Positions 25,013-39,344 of a stretch of 64,000 nt of DNA are shown here, piece by piece. Origin of the DNA: Rhopalosiphum padi (lineage: Eukaryota; Arthropoda; Insecta; Hemiptera; Aphididae). A program made the translations under genes and the position numbers. The stretch is from contig NC_083599.1 of NCBI RefSeq assembly GCF_020882245.1, positions 55,454,748 to 55,518,747 on the forward strand, written 5' to 3'. Each line of letters starts with the position of its first letter. The first letter of the stretch is position 1. The notes under the pieces are model-generated. The model saw nothing but the letters and a program-made list of their open reading frames with translations. It had not been told where the DNA came from and searched no databases.

Positions 25013-28000
25013 TATATATATTATATATAGTATATTAAAGTACCTTTAACAGTTATATCTGTATAATTCGAGAACATTTTATATTCTATTACCTACTGGT
25101 GTGAGACATCAATCATTCTCGGTTGTTTCTTTATTATTTTTACCTATCCAAAGTTATCTATGCATAATGAGATACTTATATTCATTAATTTATTTTTCGT
25201 GTGCATAATAATTTGTGATTGCACAACAAATATCAATATATCAACAAAAACAATTGATTTAGAAATTACTTCTTAGAATGTATAACAAAAAATATTGATT
25301 TCACTAATCACTAATCAGTAATCACAATAAGTAACTACGTATTAAACATATATAAAAATATAGATACCCTCTATATAAACATACTAGGTATTATATTTAT
25401 CAATTAAAAAGTTCAATCAGTGTAGTTGTAACTTGTAAGTATATATGATAAACAGAATATTTATTGTGTTTATACCAAATAAAATCAAATTCTATATATC
25501 ACATTCGTATTTTATTATATAGTTTTAATAAGAGGAGTTAGTTACAGAACGAATATTAATAATTTCTGTCAGTCATACCCATTACTATAGGGAAAAGGCA
25601 CAACGCACAACATACCGTGTATATCAACCATCAAGATATCTACTTTTAGGTGTGAACTATCGGTTATTACTTATTACTTAAAAAAGTAGTACTTTTTTAA
25701 ATATATTTAAACAACAATTTTGCCTACCACCAACTGGTTATTTCGATACCCGAATAATACAATTCATACAGATTTCAAATAATCAACATTTTAAATAATG
25801 TGGTAGTCAATTAAATTTCTATTTTTAAATTTTTAATTTATGTGCAATATAAGTCTATATGAGTATATGACTGTTTTAAATATTGGTAGTATGTATAGAA
25901 AATTCATCATGTACCTATTATCTACATTTTAATATTTAATATATAATGGAAGAATAAAATTATACGGAAGTGAGTTAATGCTAGTTCAATATTGTCTTCA
26001 AGTGCAACTCTCAATGAAAGATGATGTGAAATATATATTTTTAAATACTCAATTTCAAGTCATAAAACCAATTATCATCTAATTTCACAACGAATGTGCA
26101 TAGTGGTTGTCATAACTGAAAATAAAAATAAAATGTTGAGCAGATATAATGTAAATTATATTAGTTAATATTAAACTCAACGAAAATGTATAAATTATTA
26201 ATTAATGTGATATTAAGTTAGAGTAATTTATAAATTACAATGATGGGTTAGTACCAATTGTTAACCAATTGTATAATAAATGTAGGTATATGAAATTTAA
26301 TTATATTTTAATCACTAGGTCTTAGAGTTAGGAGCTTATTGTTTAAGATAAGTTTAAGGTATAAACCAATGCACGTACCTATACTACAACGAATAATGTT
26401 TTCCATTTAATCGATATTTTAACCACCATCGTAAACAAGCCATATTATCTCATCAAATGTAGTTAAGGCAAAAAACACAAAACGAACCTACAAAATAAAC
26501 GGTAATGCAGCTCCTCTGAGTCATGACACTTATATTTAAGTCGACGTTGTGGATTATGTTTTCAAAAAAACAATTAAATGTTGTGTTTATTTTAGACAAT
26601 ATGTACAAACCTGGCAGTTTAAATTATATGTCTTTAGTCTTAACCTATTCGTTTGTATATTATAATTATATATACGGAATATACCTATAGACGCCTATTA
26701 CTCATATACTATAGTAATTGAAACGTGTGCCTGCACATCACTTATTTTGTATTTTTGTTTAACGTGTGATACAATCCAAACAAATAGAAAACGCTGTGCA
26801 CCTACAGTACTACACACAGACTATACACAGTGTGAGTAAAAAATGGAGAATCCTCAGATGAATAAAAAAATATTTGTTATAAGTACCTAATCAGCACTCC
26901 GCTCTAATTTAATCAATTTGTAACGTATTTGGAGATAATAGGTATAACTATAAATTAAGAAAACGCAATACATAATATATATATATATAAATAACTACTT
27001 AATAAATAGTTATTTTGCGTGAACTACCTTGGATATTATTGAATAGATATAATATTAATAGTAAATTGTGATTGCAATAATGTTTATTAAGTATAGATTT
27101 GTTTAGCAACTTAGTGCGATAGAATAGCACTGACCTCGGTTTCACGATTAAATCGGATTTGGTTTATTTATAAGGTTTTGGTATTATTGTTATTGCCCAA
27201 ATCATTTAATTAAAATGTTTTGACCATTAAAATATAGCTAGCTGTTTTCATACGTCGAAATAAAAAATACTCGCAATGAACACTTATAACAGACATTATA
27301 TAGACACTATCAATCAAAAAGCAATAATTTCAAATGCAAAAGATAACACCGCATCGTTTGTATGATATAATATCTATACAATTCAGTATAAAACGAAATT
27401 AAATACAATAACTTGAAACGGTGTTTTTGCCTGCGGGTACAAACGTTTTACACCCATGTGTGGCTGATACATGTTTTTTTTTAGATGCAATTACAAAATA
27501 TAATGTAGTAGGTATATTTACATCATTTAAAAACACGTGTTATAAATAATTATAATGATGCTAAATCGACGTACCACCAACAATTCAAATTCTAACTTGA
27601 AATAACTTATCCTTAACAATTTAATACGGGTAAAAAAAAACAATAGCTTGGTTAATATCCATGATTTTAAAATATTATTTATTTCTTAAATATTACAGCT
27701 AGCAGTGTGATCACAGGTCAAAATGACGGGGATAAGTTTAATAATTTTAATTTTTTTATTCATATAGATTTCAGCTTTCTTTTTTTATATTTTCTCCTGT
27801 TGCAAAGTGCAATAGTTTATTTTTAAGACTTTATTAATTCAATATCTTTCACTGAGTTTAAAATCAAATGTTTGATGATATTTTAAATTCTAATACAATA
27901 ATATTATGTAGTATCTATCCACCTCCGTCACTTATTCAACTACTGTTCATTTATGAGATGTAGGTGTATGTAAAATACTAAAATATATTAAATGTTCCGT

Positions 28001-28900
28001 CTGTAAAATATTTTATATACCTACCTTATACGATTGTTTTTTTAATAATATAATTAAATACTATAGAAATGTAAAATGTTGATACTCAGTTGCATGCTCT
28101 CTAATACACTAATTTTCTTCATGCATGAGAAATCACTTTGGCGTAAAATGATTATATTTTTTTCGTAATTTGACAGAACCATCTGATTATCATTTATCAT
28201 AGAACAATCAGTAGTCAGTACAACAAATAACATAATTACCACCAGAGGATATTTTTGTTTCTATACCAGCACGGTATATCTATAATACATACTATGATAA
28301 ATTATATTATTGCTTATTATGTTAGACTTGCATATTATATACGTTGTACACATTCAAATATTGCATATAAAATGCTTATGATATAATATATTATAAGTAC
28401 AAAAAAATTACGTTTAAAATAATATATATGTAGCGAAAAGTGGTTTTAGAGTGCAAATAATGCATTTATTTATTCGTACTAAATTCAACCGTTAGCAAAT
28501 AAATAAAACGTACCTACCGCTATGATGTACAATAACGTGTAGGTACGAGCATTATTTTTATTACTTATAATCATCATTATACTATACTGTATATTATAAT
28601 ATTGATATAAATAATAATAAAACGTACCAATAATATATGTTCGGCGGTAGACCGGAAGTAGGTTCAAATTTCGAAAGCACAGCTTATTGACATCGCACAA
28701 ACTTCAACAGGAAGCGATGCCGTCGTCGCATGTAATATACAAACTACAAACACGTATAGGTACACCACGGACGGATATCATTATATACGTCATGTATATT
28801 ATGCACGCATTAACGAGTGTGTGCGTATCGCTAACTAGAAATGAAATGAAAAGAAAAAAAACGGTTACTCTGTTGTTATGGCACTATTTTTTTTATTTTA
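25013..28900. other. AT-rich intergenic or intronic DNA
   Basis: No gene, RNA gene or clear transposon end was found. Frames at 28054-28242 (-), 28485-28700 (-) and 28687-28932 (+) are AT-rich and unassigned. Confidence 0.6.
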
Positions 28901-29330
28901 ATTTTTTTTCTACAGGACTGCAGTTTTTGTAATGACTACTGCAACTGAGTAGCAGCGGGCTTATGGGTGCTGGTACCTTGCGAACTCGAAAATTACACCG
29001 ACAGACGGGTCTCAGGTGGCCAATGGCGTTTACCAATAAACAAAGCGGACAGAAAAAAAATTCAAAAAAAAAAACTTTGTTCACCGGCAGGTGTGTGTGT
29101 GGTGCGGTACGACGAGAGCTGCACACGGCTTGTCCGTCATATTTTGAGAAACCCTGCAGCAGTACCTACATATGCACTGCACACCACCTGTCAACACTAA
29201 CCACCCGTAACTGTAACTTTTTTTTATACGTTATTTCTACGGACGTGTGTGTACACACATTATTATTATGGTGTGTGTGTGTGTGTGCACGATATACGCA
29301 ACGGTGTAAAAAGAAAAAAAAATAATTATG
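28901..29330 (+). other. GC-richer patch, coding status unclear
   Basis: Composition rises for about 300 bp after an acceptor-like tract ending TTTTTTTCTACAG at about 28916. The longest frame (28963-29325, 120 codons) ends in (GT)n and A-rich low-complexity translation, with Cys/Val/His runs, and a second frame overlaps it. Neither looks like a real protein. A GT microsatellite lies at about 29269-29287. Confidence 0.25.
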
Positions 29331-31756
29331 TAGGTATTAAAAGAATAATATATGTGTGTGTACAGAGTGACATAATTCTTAGCGGTATCCCTGTATACGT
29401 TAATGTTGCAATATACATGATAATATTATTTATTATAGGTAGTTCACGTTGTTTCCGACAGAACAAAATAATATTATGAAAAATTGATTTACATATCCGA
29501 GGGTTAACATGATACGGATTGTATGACAGGGAGGAGGTAAAAAAGTCGTGATGACCCTTCACTCGTCAAAACACATTTTTTCTGCCGTTGGTACATTGGC
29601 ACTCGCATATTGACGATTAAGAACCAATAAGAAAAATTAACCTATTCTAAAATTGAATATGAAAACGACAGTGAAATAAAATTGCAGGTAATAATAACTA
29701 TACATTCAATTCGTCATACACAAATTTTTCTTTATAAAAATGGTAATTAATACGCAACTATAGTTATATTTGAATCTACAATAATATAATAATAATTCTT
29801 GATAATCGGACTGTATTATTTTTTCAATTATGTAATATAATATGTTATGAAAGAATAATGAAGCTAAAATATTTTATTAAAATATATATACTATTATATA
29901 CATACATTATGTACTTGCACTTGGTAGTTGATATAAATCTTAAACTTGATCTTGAATCACGGTAAAATGAAGCATTTTCTAAAAAAAAAAATCTCATTAA
30001 TATAAACTTATTATTAGCCTGATATCTTACTTTAACTAATGTATGGCCTAAATTAATCCTTCAAATTGTTATTAGATTACACATATAATGTATTGTAATA
30101 CATAACCATATTCCATTTTAATATAGATGTATTTAATTATTTTAACGTAGGTAGCCATTTAAAACGATTTAATTATTTTTCTTCTTTATTTTATAAACAC
30201 TATCTAATAGTATACAGGTATACCGGCAGAATGTATATTATGTGAAATACGAATATATGATGACTTGAGTGAAATAGTACATCGAACAGTTTGACGAAAG
30301 AAGCCATTTAGAATACTACATATTTTATTTTTATTTTTTTTATTGATTTTAATGTATGACGGGTTTTTTCCAATTGCGTCTTAAAGGATTAGCAAGAATT
30401 TCTTTAGTCGATAAGCTTTGTATCAAAGGGTTAGAATATTTAGAGTGAGATCGGTCGCATGGAACCTGCCCTTAATCCTTATAGACAATTTTTGTTTTTT
30501 TCTCAAAAGCTCAATTTAGATAAAATTAAAATCAAAGCATATGATAAATATAGGGTGATTTAATACATATTTTGTTTATCCAACTAGGTATCCCAATATA
30601 AGTGCCTATCATACTAATGTACCTATTAATAAACCGTAATGTAATTTATTATTATTAGGTATCGTTGAAATCTTATACATAATATTATTAAGTATAATTT
30701 ATTATACATATAAGGTAAAGACGATGGATAGAGAGTAATACTATATACTGTGATAGTTGTCGCGAAGGTTTAGACACGATAAATTATTATTCTGGAATCG
30801 ACGTACTTCACGTACTTATATCTAAGTATAATAATTAGTCTGAGCGTTGGATACGTGATTGGTACACATTTATATACAAATATACTCGTAATATAAAATA
30901 ATAATAGTATTATAATATTATTATATTATTTATTGTCATCATGATATTATACTCCACTTTGATCAAAGACATTATAAATTTTTTTAATAACCTGTTACTG
31001 CCTGTTAGATATCTATTTTAGGTGTTTCTTCACTAAGAACATGTACATAACAAATAACAATCAACATTTCATACTATATATCGGCAACGCGATATTATTT
31101 TTATACAGCTATGTATTTATTACTTATCGCAGTTATCGGATATAGTAGGTACTATATAGTACTGTTACCAGAGTTCTCACCTTATAAGTTATAACTATAG
31201 AATTCAGAAATTATTGCACCAATAATGTTCAAAGTATGCATGCAGATATGCAATTAAAATAAATAAATAAATATTTTAAGATACGGAGCTAATTTTTTTT
31301 TCAATAATATTAACAAAAGTACTTCTGGTTTATTTACTATATTTTCTATTAATAAGGCTAAGAATTTTTTTCCCCCTAAAAATGTACCAAATATTAATCA
31401 TTCATGCAGCATGCTATTAGTAGTTAAAATTACTAAAATATAGCAGTTAAAACTATAAGATGAAAAACAAATAAAAATGGTATATATATATTATATAATA
31501 TGTGTAGGTTTATGAAAAAAATGTACTTATATGATATCAATAATTATAAAAGGATGTTTAAATTTATTAAATTTACATTTCTCGTATAAAACATTTGTAA
31601 CAAAATATTCAAAAATTAAAATTCAAACTTTGTATTTAATTTCATTATATACTTTTTTTATCTTACCTATTGAGTATATATTATACTCTACAACCACAAT
31701 AATATAAAAACATGCAAAGGTAAGAATCTCCAAAACCTACTTATTTTATAATACTA
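29331..31756. other. AT-rich DNA, no gene seen
   Basis: Nothing supported on either strand apart from TA-rich runs. Confidence 0.6.
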
Positions 31757-32599
31757 TGTATACAGAGACACAGAATGATTCTTTAATCATGCTCGACCAT
31801 ATTTTTCCTTTAATAATAAATGTATTAAAATTATGATTTAGAGATTTTGAAATATACTCAGACCATTTTTCCAAATTCTTGAAATTTTTTTATGCTACTT
31901 AAAAAGTGTTTTTTGGAGAAACGTACTTCTATTTTTCAAATGAATCTCCACCATTTTTGTATTGTAAATTATTTAGTGAATCATTTTTTTTGAAAATGTT
32001 GGTGTAATGGCACCTACTTCAAAATTAAATTCTAACTAGTAGTTTAAAAAATATATTTTTTATTTTATTAAAAGTTTATACTAAGTTTAATAGTCTTTAA
32101 AAATGGTTTTACAAAAATATAAAAAAAACTTGTAATATCAAATATAATGTTTATTAAACTTGGACCATTTTTACTCATTATAAATTTTAATAAATTAATA
32201 TTAATTACTAAAATTTTCAAATCATCATCATAGCGTCCATTTACCCATGTCTTATTATCCTATTATTATAAAACTATTATCTTTAGTACACAATATAAAA
32301 TAACCCAAACACTACTCGTTCAAATTTTTATTCTGATAACCGATAGGTATAACAAAGTTTTCAGAAAATGTATTAGCTAGATAATTAACAGTTGAAAAGG
32401 GAATTTGTTATAAATGTTATAATCATAAAAAAACAGAAACTTGTACCTCATCCACAGAACACACTTAATACAAGTACAAAAAACTCATGAAAGTATATAA
32501 AAAAATATGGTCTTTACGTAAAACTGAAAATTCAAAAATGCAGGTTTTGAATGCTACATTATTGAAAAAAAGCTAGGTCGGTGAATCATTCTGTATACG
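31757..32599 (+). mobile_element. MITE family A, long copy with extended inverted repeats
   Basis: The left part has ACAGAATGATTC and the right part ends GAATCATTCTGTA, a perfect inverse for 12 bases with TA outside both ends. Similarity continues inward: the left ATCATGCTCGACCAT region corresponds to the inverse of the right AGCTAGGTCGG region, and both arms carry a GACCATxTTTT motif and a GTGTTCTGT/GTGTTTTTT segment. The element is about 840 bp and could fold back on itself. No transposase frame is present. Confidence 0.65.
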
Positions 32600-33900
32600 T
32601 ATATGTATTTAACACAATGGCAACAATAATATTAATAGTAACTACTGTAATATTACACATGGGCATCATACAATTATTATTCAGCATACCCTGCTATATA
32701 CCTACATAAACTTAAATTATTTTATGAACAATTTTATTTTATTTCGGGTGATGAACAAATTATATTTATATGCTAATCCAAGCAACTTGAACCCGGATAG
32801 TCGTACCTACCATGCTCCGCTGATTTTATAAATTATATGTGCGAGCTTATTATATTGTTTTATAAAAGAAGAAAAAGAAAACTGTATACAAGATACTGCT
32901 ATATGACGTACTTGTACATGGCTATGATATTATAATATAATATTCTTAATCGAGACATTTTATTTTATTTTTTTATTTTTCTGCAAAATTTATGACCGTT
33001 GGCTGTATATTGTTTTTGTGCGTGGCCGACGAAAATGTTAGCCGCGACGATGAATTAACGCGATACGGCTCGATATAATAAAAATACAATAATAATAATA
33101 ATTTTCAATGGGTCAAAAACCTCCCGTAAATACGGCCTTGATCATTTATTTAGTTCATGTTTCTTTTTTTCTCCACTTTAACTAGCGTAACGGGTACATT
33201 TTTCTCGTTCTTTGTCGGTAATAAATCGTTTTTATTATTTCCTATGGAACAATTTATAAAATTACATAAAAATAAAATAGTATGTAGGCTTCTTCAAAAA
33301 CGTGTGCAAAAAAATAAATAAAAATATAGACTACGATGTATTTTAAATTTATAACAGCGTCTCATATATTTTAGGCATAATACTCTGCTACATAAAAACG
33401 CCGACAACAGATTCGTGCATATCTATATTTTCCACATGCTTACAGTATTTTTTCCTCCAATAAATGATTCGCAACATAGTATTATACATTATCGTACTAA
33501 TGCTTTTTTCTCGTCAAACAGTGTTTCTGATTTTCCGAATATTACCCGAATACAAGTAATTATAATCATAAAAATAATTAATTATCATAATACGTACTAT
33601 ATTTATAATGTTATAAGGTGATTCTTTTAAACGTGCACTCGTTTATACAGAAAAATTACAAATTACAAAAAAAAAAAAAACATTTTTGAAAAATGATGTT
33701 TTTTTACCAATATTAACTATTTTCAATTATATATTAATTTTTAATATTTCAAATCAGAAAACATTTTACGAAGTACCACTGTTCTCTATCAGTTATAGAC
33801 TATAGTGATTCTCAATATAAGCTCATCTACATTTTAAATGGGTACCTACACTCATAAGTACCTAATATTAATTACAAGTTTGACATTTAACTTTAATAGA
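32600..33900. other. AT-rich DNA, no gene seen
   Basis: No gene is supported. A GGTGATTCTTTTAAACG string at about 33619 resembles the end of a second TA-type repeat family also hinted at near 52681. Confidence 0.5.
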
Positions 33901-33911
33901 GTTGTGTCACA

Positions 33912-34252
33912 GTAATCCAAAGGGAATCGGGGAAAGAGTTCGTTCGGGTTTGGATTACCAAATCGTTCAAATTACCTATGACTTTGTTAATAAAATTGGC
34001 TTGCAATTTAAACTTAACATTTTTTTTTATTAATTTGTGTATAATTCTATAAACTATTTGAGTACAGTAAATATAATAATTAATTACATTTTGGACGTAT
34101 GGAATCTTAACGATGCACACGTGTGATATTATACAGTCGTATGATTATTATTTTATTGAGCTACATTAGTACAATAATAGAACGGTGGCGATGTACACTG
34201 GAAGTCTTTCGATTACCACGTCTTTTAGATTAGCTTATGTTCTGATTACCAC
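33912..34252. promoter_or_regulatory. Cluster of GATTAC/GTAATC motifs
   Basis: A perfect 10-bp inverted pair GTAATCCAAA (33912-33921) and TTTGGATTAC (33949-33958) is followed by two direct copies of GATTACCACG at about 34212 and 34244. TAATCC is the classic target of K50 homeodomain proteins (Bicoid, Otx, Pitx type). The clustering suggests a regulatory element; function is inferred. Confidence 0.3.
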
Positions 34253-36050
34253 GACGCTACTGTATATTGAAAATTATTGAAATTCTCAGAAAAATATTTT
34301 GCTAAGTTATGTAAAATTAATAAAGTATACTGTCATTCAGTAAAGCAAAAAGCTTATAAAATAATAATGATAAAAAACTGATTTTAAATAACTTCAAAAT
34401 AAATTTAAGAAAAACGGTTATAGACTTACAGTCAATCAGATATACATAGTATATTTCCAATATACCATGCCAATGAAAGGTAGGTAGGTAGTTCACTGTA
34501 ATTAATATATTAAATGCAATGATTTATCATTAACAAATAAAAATTTTGAGGTGTATCTCTATTTCTAAGGATAAATGTTTTATGATTTATTAATACTATA
34601 CATTATTATTGCTATTATACCTAATAGTAATTTAATTTTTTATTATTAATAATATGATCAATTATGGTCATTTTTGACAAAAACACTACAAACATTTCAA
34701 TTTGGTAAAAATAATTAACTTCAAAAGCCTATAAAAAAGTATTGAGAGTTTAAGTTTTGACCATCCAATCGATCCGATTTTCTACCAGAAACTGCAACCT
34801 CAAACTTTAAAATTGTTAAGTATTAACTGCTCCCAAAGCTATAAGGTAACGCTAGACACACACATATCATCGTTAAATCACTTCGCTTAAAATCTAATAT
34901 CTGATAAAATGTGTGTTTAGTGTTTACCTTCAAAATAATAAATAATATAACATCATATAATATTATTCAATTATTGTTATATTAAACGCGGAGCGAGTAT
35001 AAAACTATAAAAGTATATATATATTAATATTACATTACTATGTACACATTTTAACAGCCGATAGTTTACACGATGTCTTATACCAAAATTAATTCGGTTT
35101 GCATTTCTATTATAGTCTTGCGAACGCACGGATATGCGCGTCACGTGAAGACTACAGAGTTATGTGCGTGCGTGGATATACGAAAATATTGATTGGTTAA
35201 AAAGGTTTTTTGATATGGTATTATAATGTATAATAACAACATATAATACTATAACGCCAAGTAATGCAATTCCTATTTCCCAGTTAAGTGTATACAAATA
35301 TTGACTTAACGGAATATAATGGCGAAGGGTGCGCATGCAAGAGTTGTGGTTCGCTTTATAAATATAACAATATATAATATCTTATACGCCGCTCGTCTGG
35401 ATTACTTTAAACTTTATCACGATAAAGTTGATTGCAATTAAAAACTGTTTGTTCGGTATTATGGACCTTTATACTTTGATGTTCTGCTTATTATACATTA
35501 AAAATATACCAAAGTGTTATAAAAATATCTCAGCCTCTTTTTCTTGTATTTTAATAAATTGTTTTGTTTAAAATATTATCAATAACTTGTATATTATAAT
35601 TAAAACAATATACTTATAAAATAATACTATTTTGTTCCCAGCGACCCAGCTATATATACACGAGTATATATTATTGGCTATGCATCATCGAGTGACATTT
35701 AGATATATTAAAATTCATTCCCCATTTATAACACCATTTGACTATAAGTTTCAAGTTCGTTTTGAAGATTAACGATGCAATCTTATATAATATATTATAT
35801 CGAGTACAGCATACCTATTCTATCGTCATAACGTATACTCTATATTATAATGAAAAAGTATTGCGTTTCACGGCAATCTCTTTTGACGTTCCTATTTAAT
35901 GTAACAACGGAATATACGCTTGTATATAGCCAATACGACATAATTATAATAGTATTGTTATGAATTTTGTACGCGCCACATTTATAATTTTATAATATAT
36001 ATATTATTTTTAGGTATACCAAGTACCTCCAAATGCCGACCGATTAAATT
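34253..36050. other. AT-rich intergenic or intronic DNA
   Basis: No gene is supported. A brief CG-containing stretch at about 35110-35170 follows an acceptor-like TTCTATTATAG but has no usable donor. Confidence 0.5.
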
Positions 36051-36059
36051 ATTATATTA

Positions 36060-36430
36060 TATTGTACACTATGTTCCGCGGTCGTTTATCGTGTTACGAA
36101 CGCGCGGCGGTCATTGTCGTCTCGATCGAAACAACAGCAGCGAGTTTTCTTCCGGTCCAGTCCGCGGTTGTTAGCTTCTATCGGACATCGGCAATATATA
36201 TTTGTAGGGTCCTAGGAGGGGAAGGAATATAAAAATATATTTTACAAGTGTCATATTATAATATTATATGTAGCGGCTGGTGTAAGGTGCTCTCGAAACG
36301 CTCGGTGGTGGTTACTGCGGTCCGGTGAATTATGACCGGCGTGAAAATGCGACGGAAATGACCGCATGACAATTATATTATAATATTATTGTTCTCCCCG
36401 TGACGCAATGAAATCTGACACGCCCTGGCA
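36060..36430. promoter_or_regulatory. CpG-rich island, candidate promoter
   Basis: CG-dense sequence (GTTCCGCGGTCG, GAACGCGCGGCGG, GGTCCAGTCCGCGG, CTCGAAACGCTCGG) interrupted by an AT-rich spacer. No open frame of note. A weak donor (GGT then GTAAGG, about 36281) could give a plus-strand untranslated exon. Direction is uncertain. Confidence 0.3.
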
Positions 36431-38035
36431 GAGCACTTGGAACAGTGAAAAAAACGCTGATGTTTATACTATTCGATACGAGGTGCTGCTGGCAATGTTT
36501 CTGGTCGAAATCTGTTTTTTATATCTAATAGTGTTATAGATGAACATTAACTAGTCCATTGTTGTAACTCGATTTTTCCAGTTAATTTGATAAATAGGTA
36601 TACGTCAAATTATAATATATATGTATATAACTGTATAGTTAAAACTAAATAATCATTACTAACGTGCAGTGATTGTTTAAGCCACTTTAGCCCATAGGTA
36701 CTACATAGCAAAAGAGAAATTAAAAGGCATATAGTAGCATGAATTTTTAACAAAATATATTATTTACTAAATATTTAAAAAATTAAAAAGTTGCACTTCG
36801 CGATCGCTCTATGTATAGCCCAGGTGCAAATAATAATAAACTAAACTATATTAGAATTAAGTTAATATTTTTCTCCACATTGCATTTGTAGGTTTAATAC
36901 ACGTAATGTTGTTAGTTATATTAATAAAAAGTCAAACTCACATAAGTTGTCTCCGTCTTTGCATAACACACTAGAATTAAAATGTTGTGCAGTTAACAAA
37001 ATTGATATTTCTTAAAATATATTAAGTGAAATAGTGAATTTACCAGTAAATTAATTATTAAAATTAAAAATATAAGAACATTAAATGACAATATTATTGT
37101 GTTCTTTAGTTTGTTTTTTTTTAACAATATTTTATTTTAAGCCATAAAGCGAGTTATGCGCATTTTATATCCTGATATTTTACATACTCATAAGTAGTTT
37201 GGAAAATAACTAATAAGTATCGTAAAAAATCAAAAACAACGAATACGTTTAATTCCTTAACCATTTAAATTTTAATTATCTCTGCTCTGCTATGTTACGT
37301 ATAACTTATAATATATGCACGTATAAGTGTATTAGCTATAGCCTATAGGTAGTAACTAGTTTATTTTCGTCACCTTATATTGATCGTTTCCTGCTCTAAA
37401 TACATAATCATCCACATTGCACACTAAATGTATGTGCGTACAGGACGAGGAGAAGGACGAAAAGGACGAGGAGGTACAAGTGTTGGTATTATACGTGCGT
37501 ATAATCCACCATGGTGGAAACAATTTTCACGCGAGACCGAATATAACGTTAAATACGTATACAGGTGTATATAATATTATTATTGAGCATATATGTACTG
37601 CTATAATTTATATAGGCAATACTCAATATAGTCAATGGTATTTATTGTGCATACGGCGATGGAAACGATGAAGTATTATATTGGTTCATATTATAATATT
37701 ATATACAGTACAGTAAGACCTGCGAAGACACCAGCCACAAATATGAGTAATGCAAGCATTATAGGTATTAGCGCGTGGTAAAGGCGTTAGTCGAGTTGTA
37801 TTCTATTCTATTTTTCATTTAGTTCTTACCACTCGACTAAAATACTGGCATATAATCTAACATTCTGATATATACTAGTTGTTTACGATTAAAATATAGA
37901 GTGAGAAAGAAAGATAGAAAAAAAAATGAGAATGATGTAGAGTTAATATAACAATTAATAAAGTACATATATATATTATATAGTATCCTTCCTATCGATT
38001 ATAAAATATTATGTCGAATTTGAATGTGTATAATA
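36431..38035. other. AT-rich DNA, no gene seen
   Basis: No gene is supported. The frame at 37417-37671 starts in a GACGAGGA purine repeat and is judged low-complexity. Confidence 0.55.
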
Positions 38036-38039
38036 CATA

Positions 38040-38290
38040 TAATGTTAAAGAAAGAGAGAGAGATAGAAAAGACGGAGAGTTAGGATAGTTTGAGAGAGAC
38101 AGAGGTGGTAGGAGAGATTTCTTTGTTTGTGGATTTGATACACAATTACTGCGACGAAAGTCCCGTAGGTCGACCAACGCCGCCGCCGTTGTAATAATGT
38201 CGAGTCGGGTGGAAAATAAAAAAAAAAACGCTCACGGTATGATTCAAGGTTACAATGTGCGACAACCCGGGACGGATCTTGGCCTTTCTA
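38040..38290 (+). promoter_or_regulatory. GA-rich tract and CpG patch upstream of the RSPH3 gene
   Basis: A GAGAGA-rich stretch (about 38048-38120), of the type bound by GAGA factor in insects, is followed by a CG-bearing stretch with ACGCCGCCGCCG and CCCGGGACGG (38175-38275). It lies 1.05-1.3 kb before the RSPH3 start and could be a distal promoter or an untranslated first exon of that gene, or belong to another transcript. Confidence 0.25.
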
Positions 38291-39287
38291 CCATTAAAAT
38301 AAAATAATCTTTTTTTCGTTCTGCTGTGAAAACACAGGACTCGAACAACAGTGAATGGATTTTATTTTTTTCATCTAGTTTTTGTATATATTTTTTTTTT
38401 AATAATAGGTATTATAATATATATATATCTAAAATTCAATTGGTTCAAAACCGTCGTCGTCGGCCGTGTACACATGTAATATATAAATATACAGACATCC
38501 GCAAGTCGTATGCGCTTCACGTCCCGGTCCCGCACACTCAACCACGTAAAAATATATAACTTATGTAAGTATATAATTCACAGGCTGTGCAAAACAGCAT
38601 AGAATTTATGTTATAAGGACTTAATGTTATGTGTACGGGTACTTATCTAACGAACTCGTGTTGATTACAAATTAATTCTTTGAGCCCAAGTAAAACAAAA
38701 ACTTTGAAAAATATTTTGATAGGTTTTTGAACTCCCAAACCCTCCCCCTGTGTCTGTGTACATTCAGATGATATAAATAATAATAAATAATCTTATAATT
38801 ATTTTGTTTAATTATACCCTGAATCGCACCAGTCCATAAATACAATTATTTTAAATTTAAAACTAAAAGCCTTGATCGGTATAAGCGAAAATAAAAATGA
38901 CCAAATACTGTTGATGTGTAAGCCAGTTAACCTCCTTGTGTGGTGTACTCACTACCCTGCAGGGTAACTTAAATCAACTGATATATTTTAGAAACGTCAA
39001 AAATATGATATTTTTCCTGGGGCGCATTATACATGACATGATACAGCATATTCCGGACAAGCTCGGTACATTTAAAACAAGTATCATTACGAGACCACAG
39101 ATCACGGGGACGCTGTGGATTAACACGCAAATAACATTATACTCATATTTTTTATCGATATGATCTACGTATATACCGTAACGATAGCGACGATAATATT
39201 TTATATTATAATATACGTTTACGTGTATACTGGCGAATGTCCTTCGTATGCGACAATAACACTAATATTGTACAACACGAATAATAA
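38291..39287. other. Non-coding DNA upstream of RSPH3
   Basis: AT-rich with scattered short CG-bearing stretches. Frames at 38326-38559 and 38936-39163 are unassigned. No clear TATA box was found close to the RSPH3 start; a GCAGTGTC string at 39303-39310 resembles a weak insect initiator. Confidence 0.4.
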
Positions 39288-39344
39288 ACATACTCGACGA
39301 CGCAGTGTCTCGTGAACGGAGTACTCGACGCAACTCTCTCCGTC

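Noticed and set aside
28963..29325. 120-codon plus-strand frame
   Set aside because: The second half is translation of GT and A-rich simple repeats and another frame overlaps; no recognisable domain.
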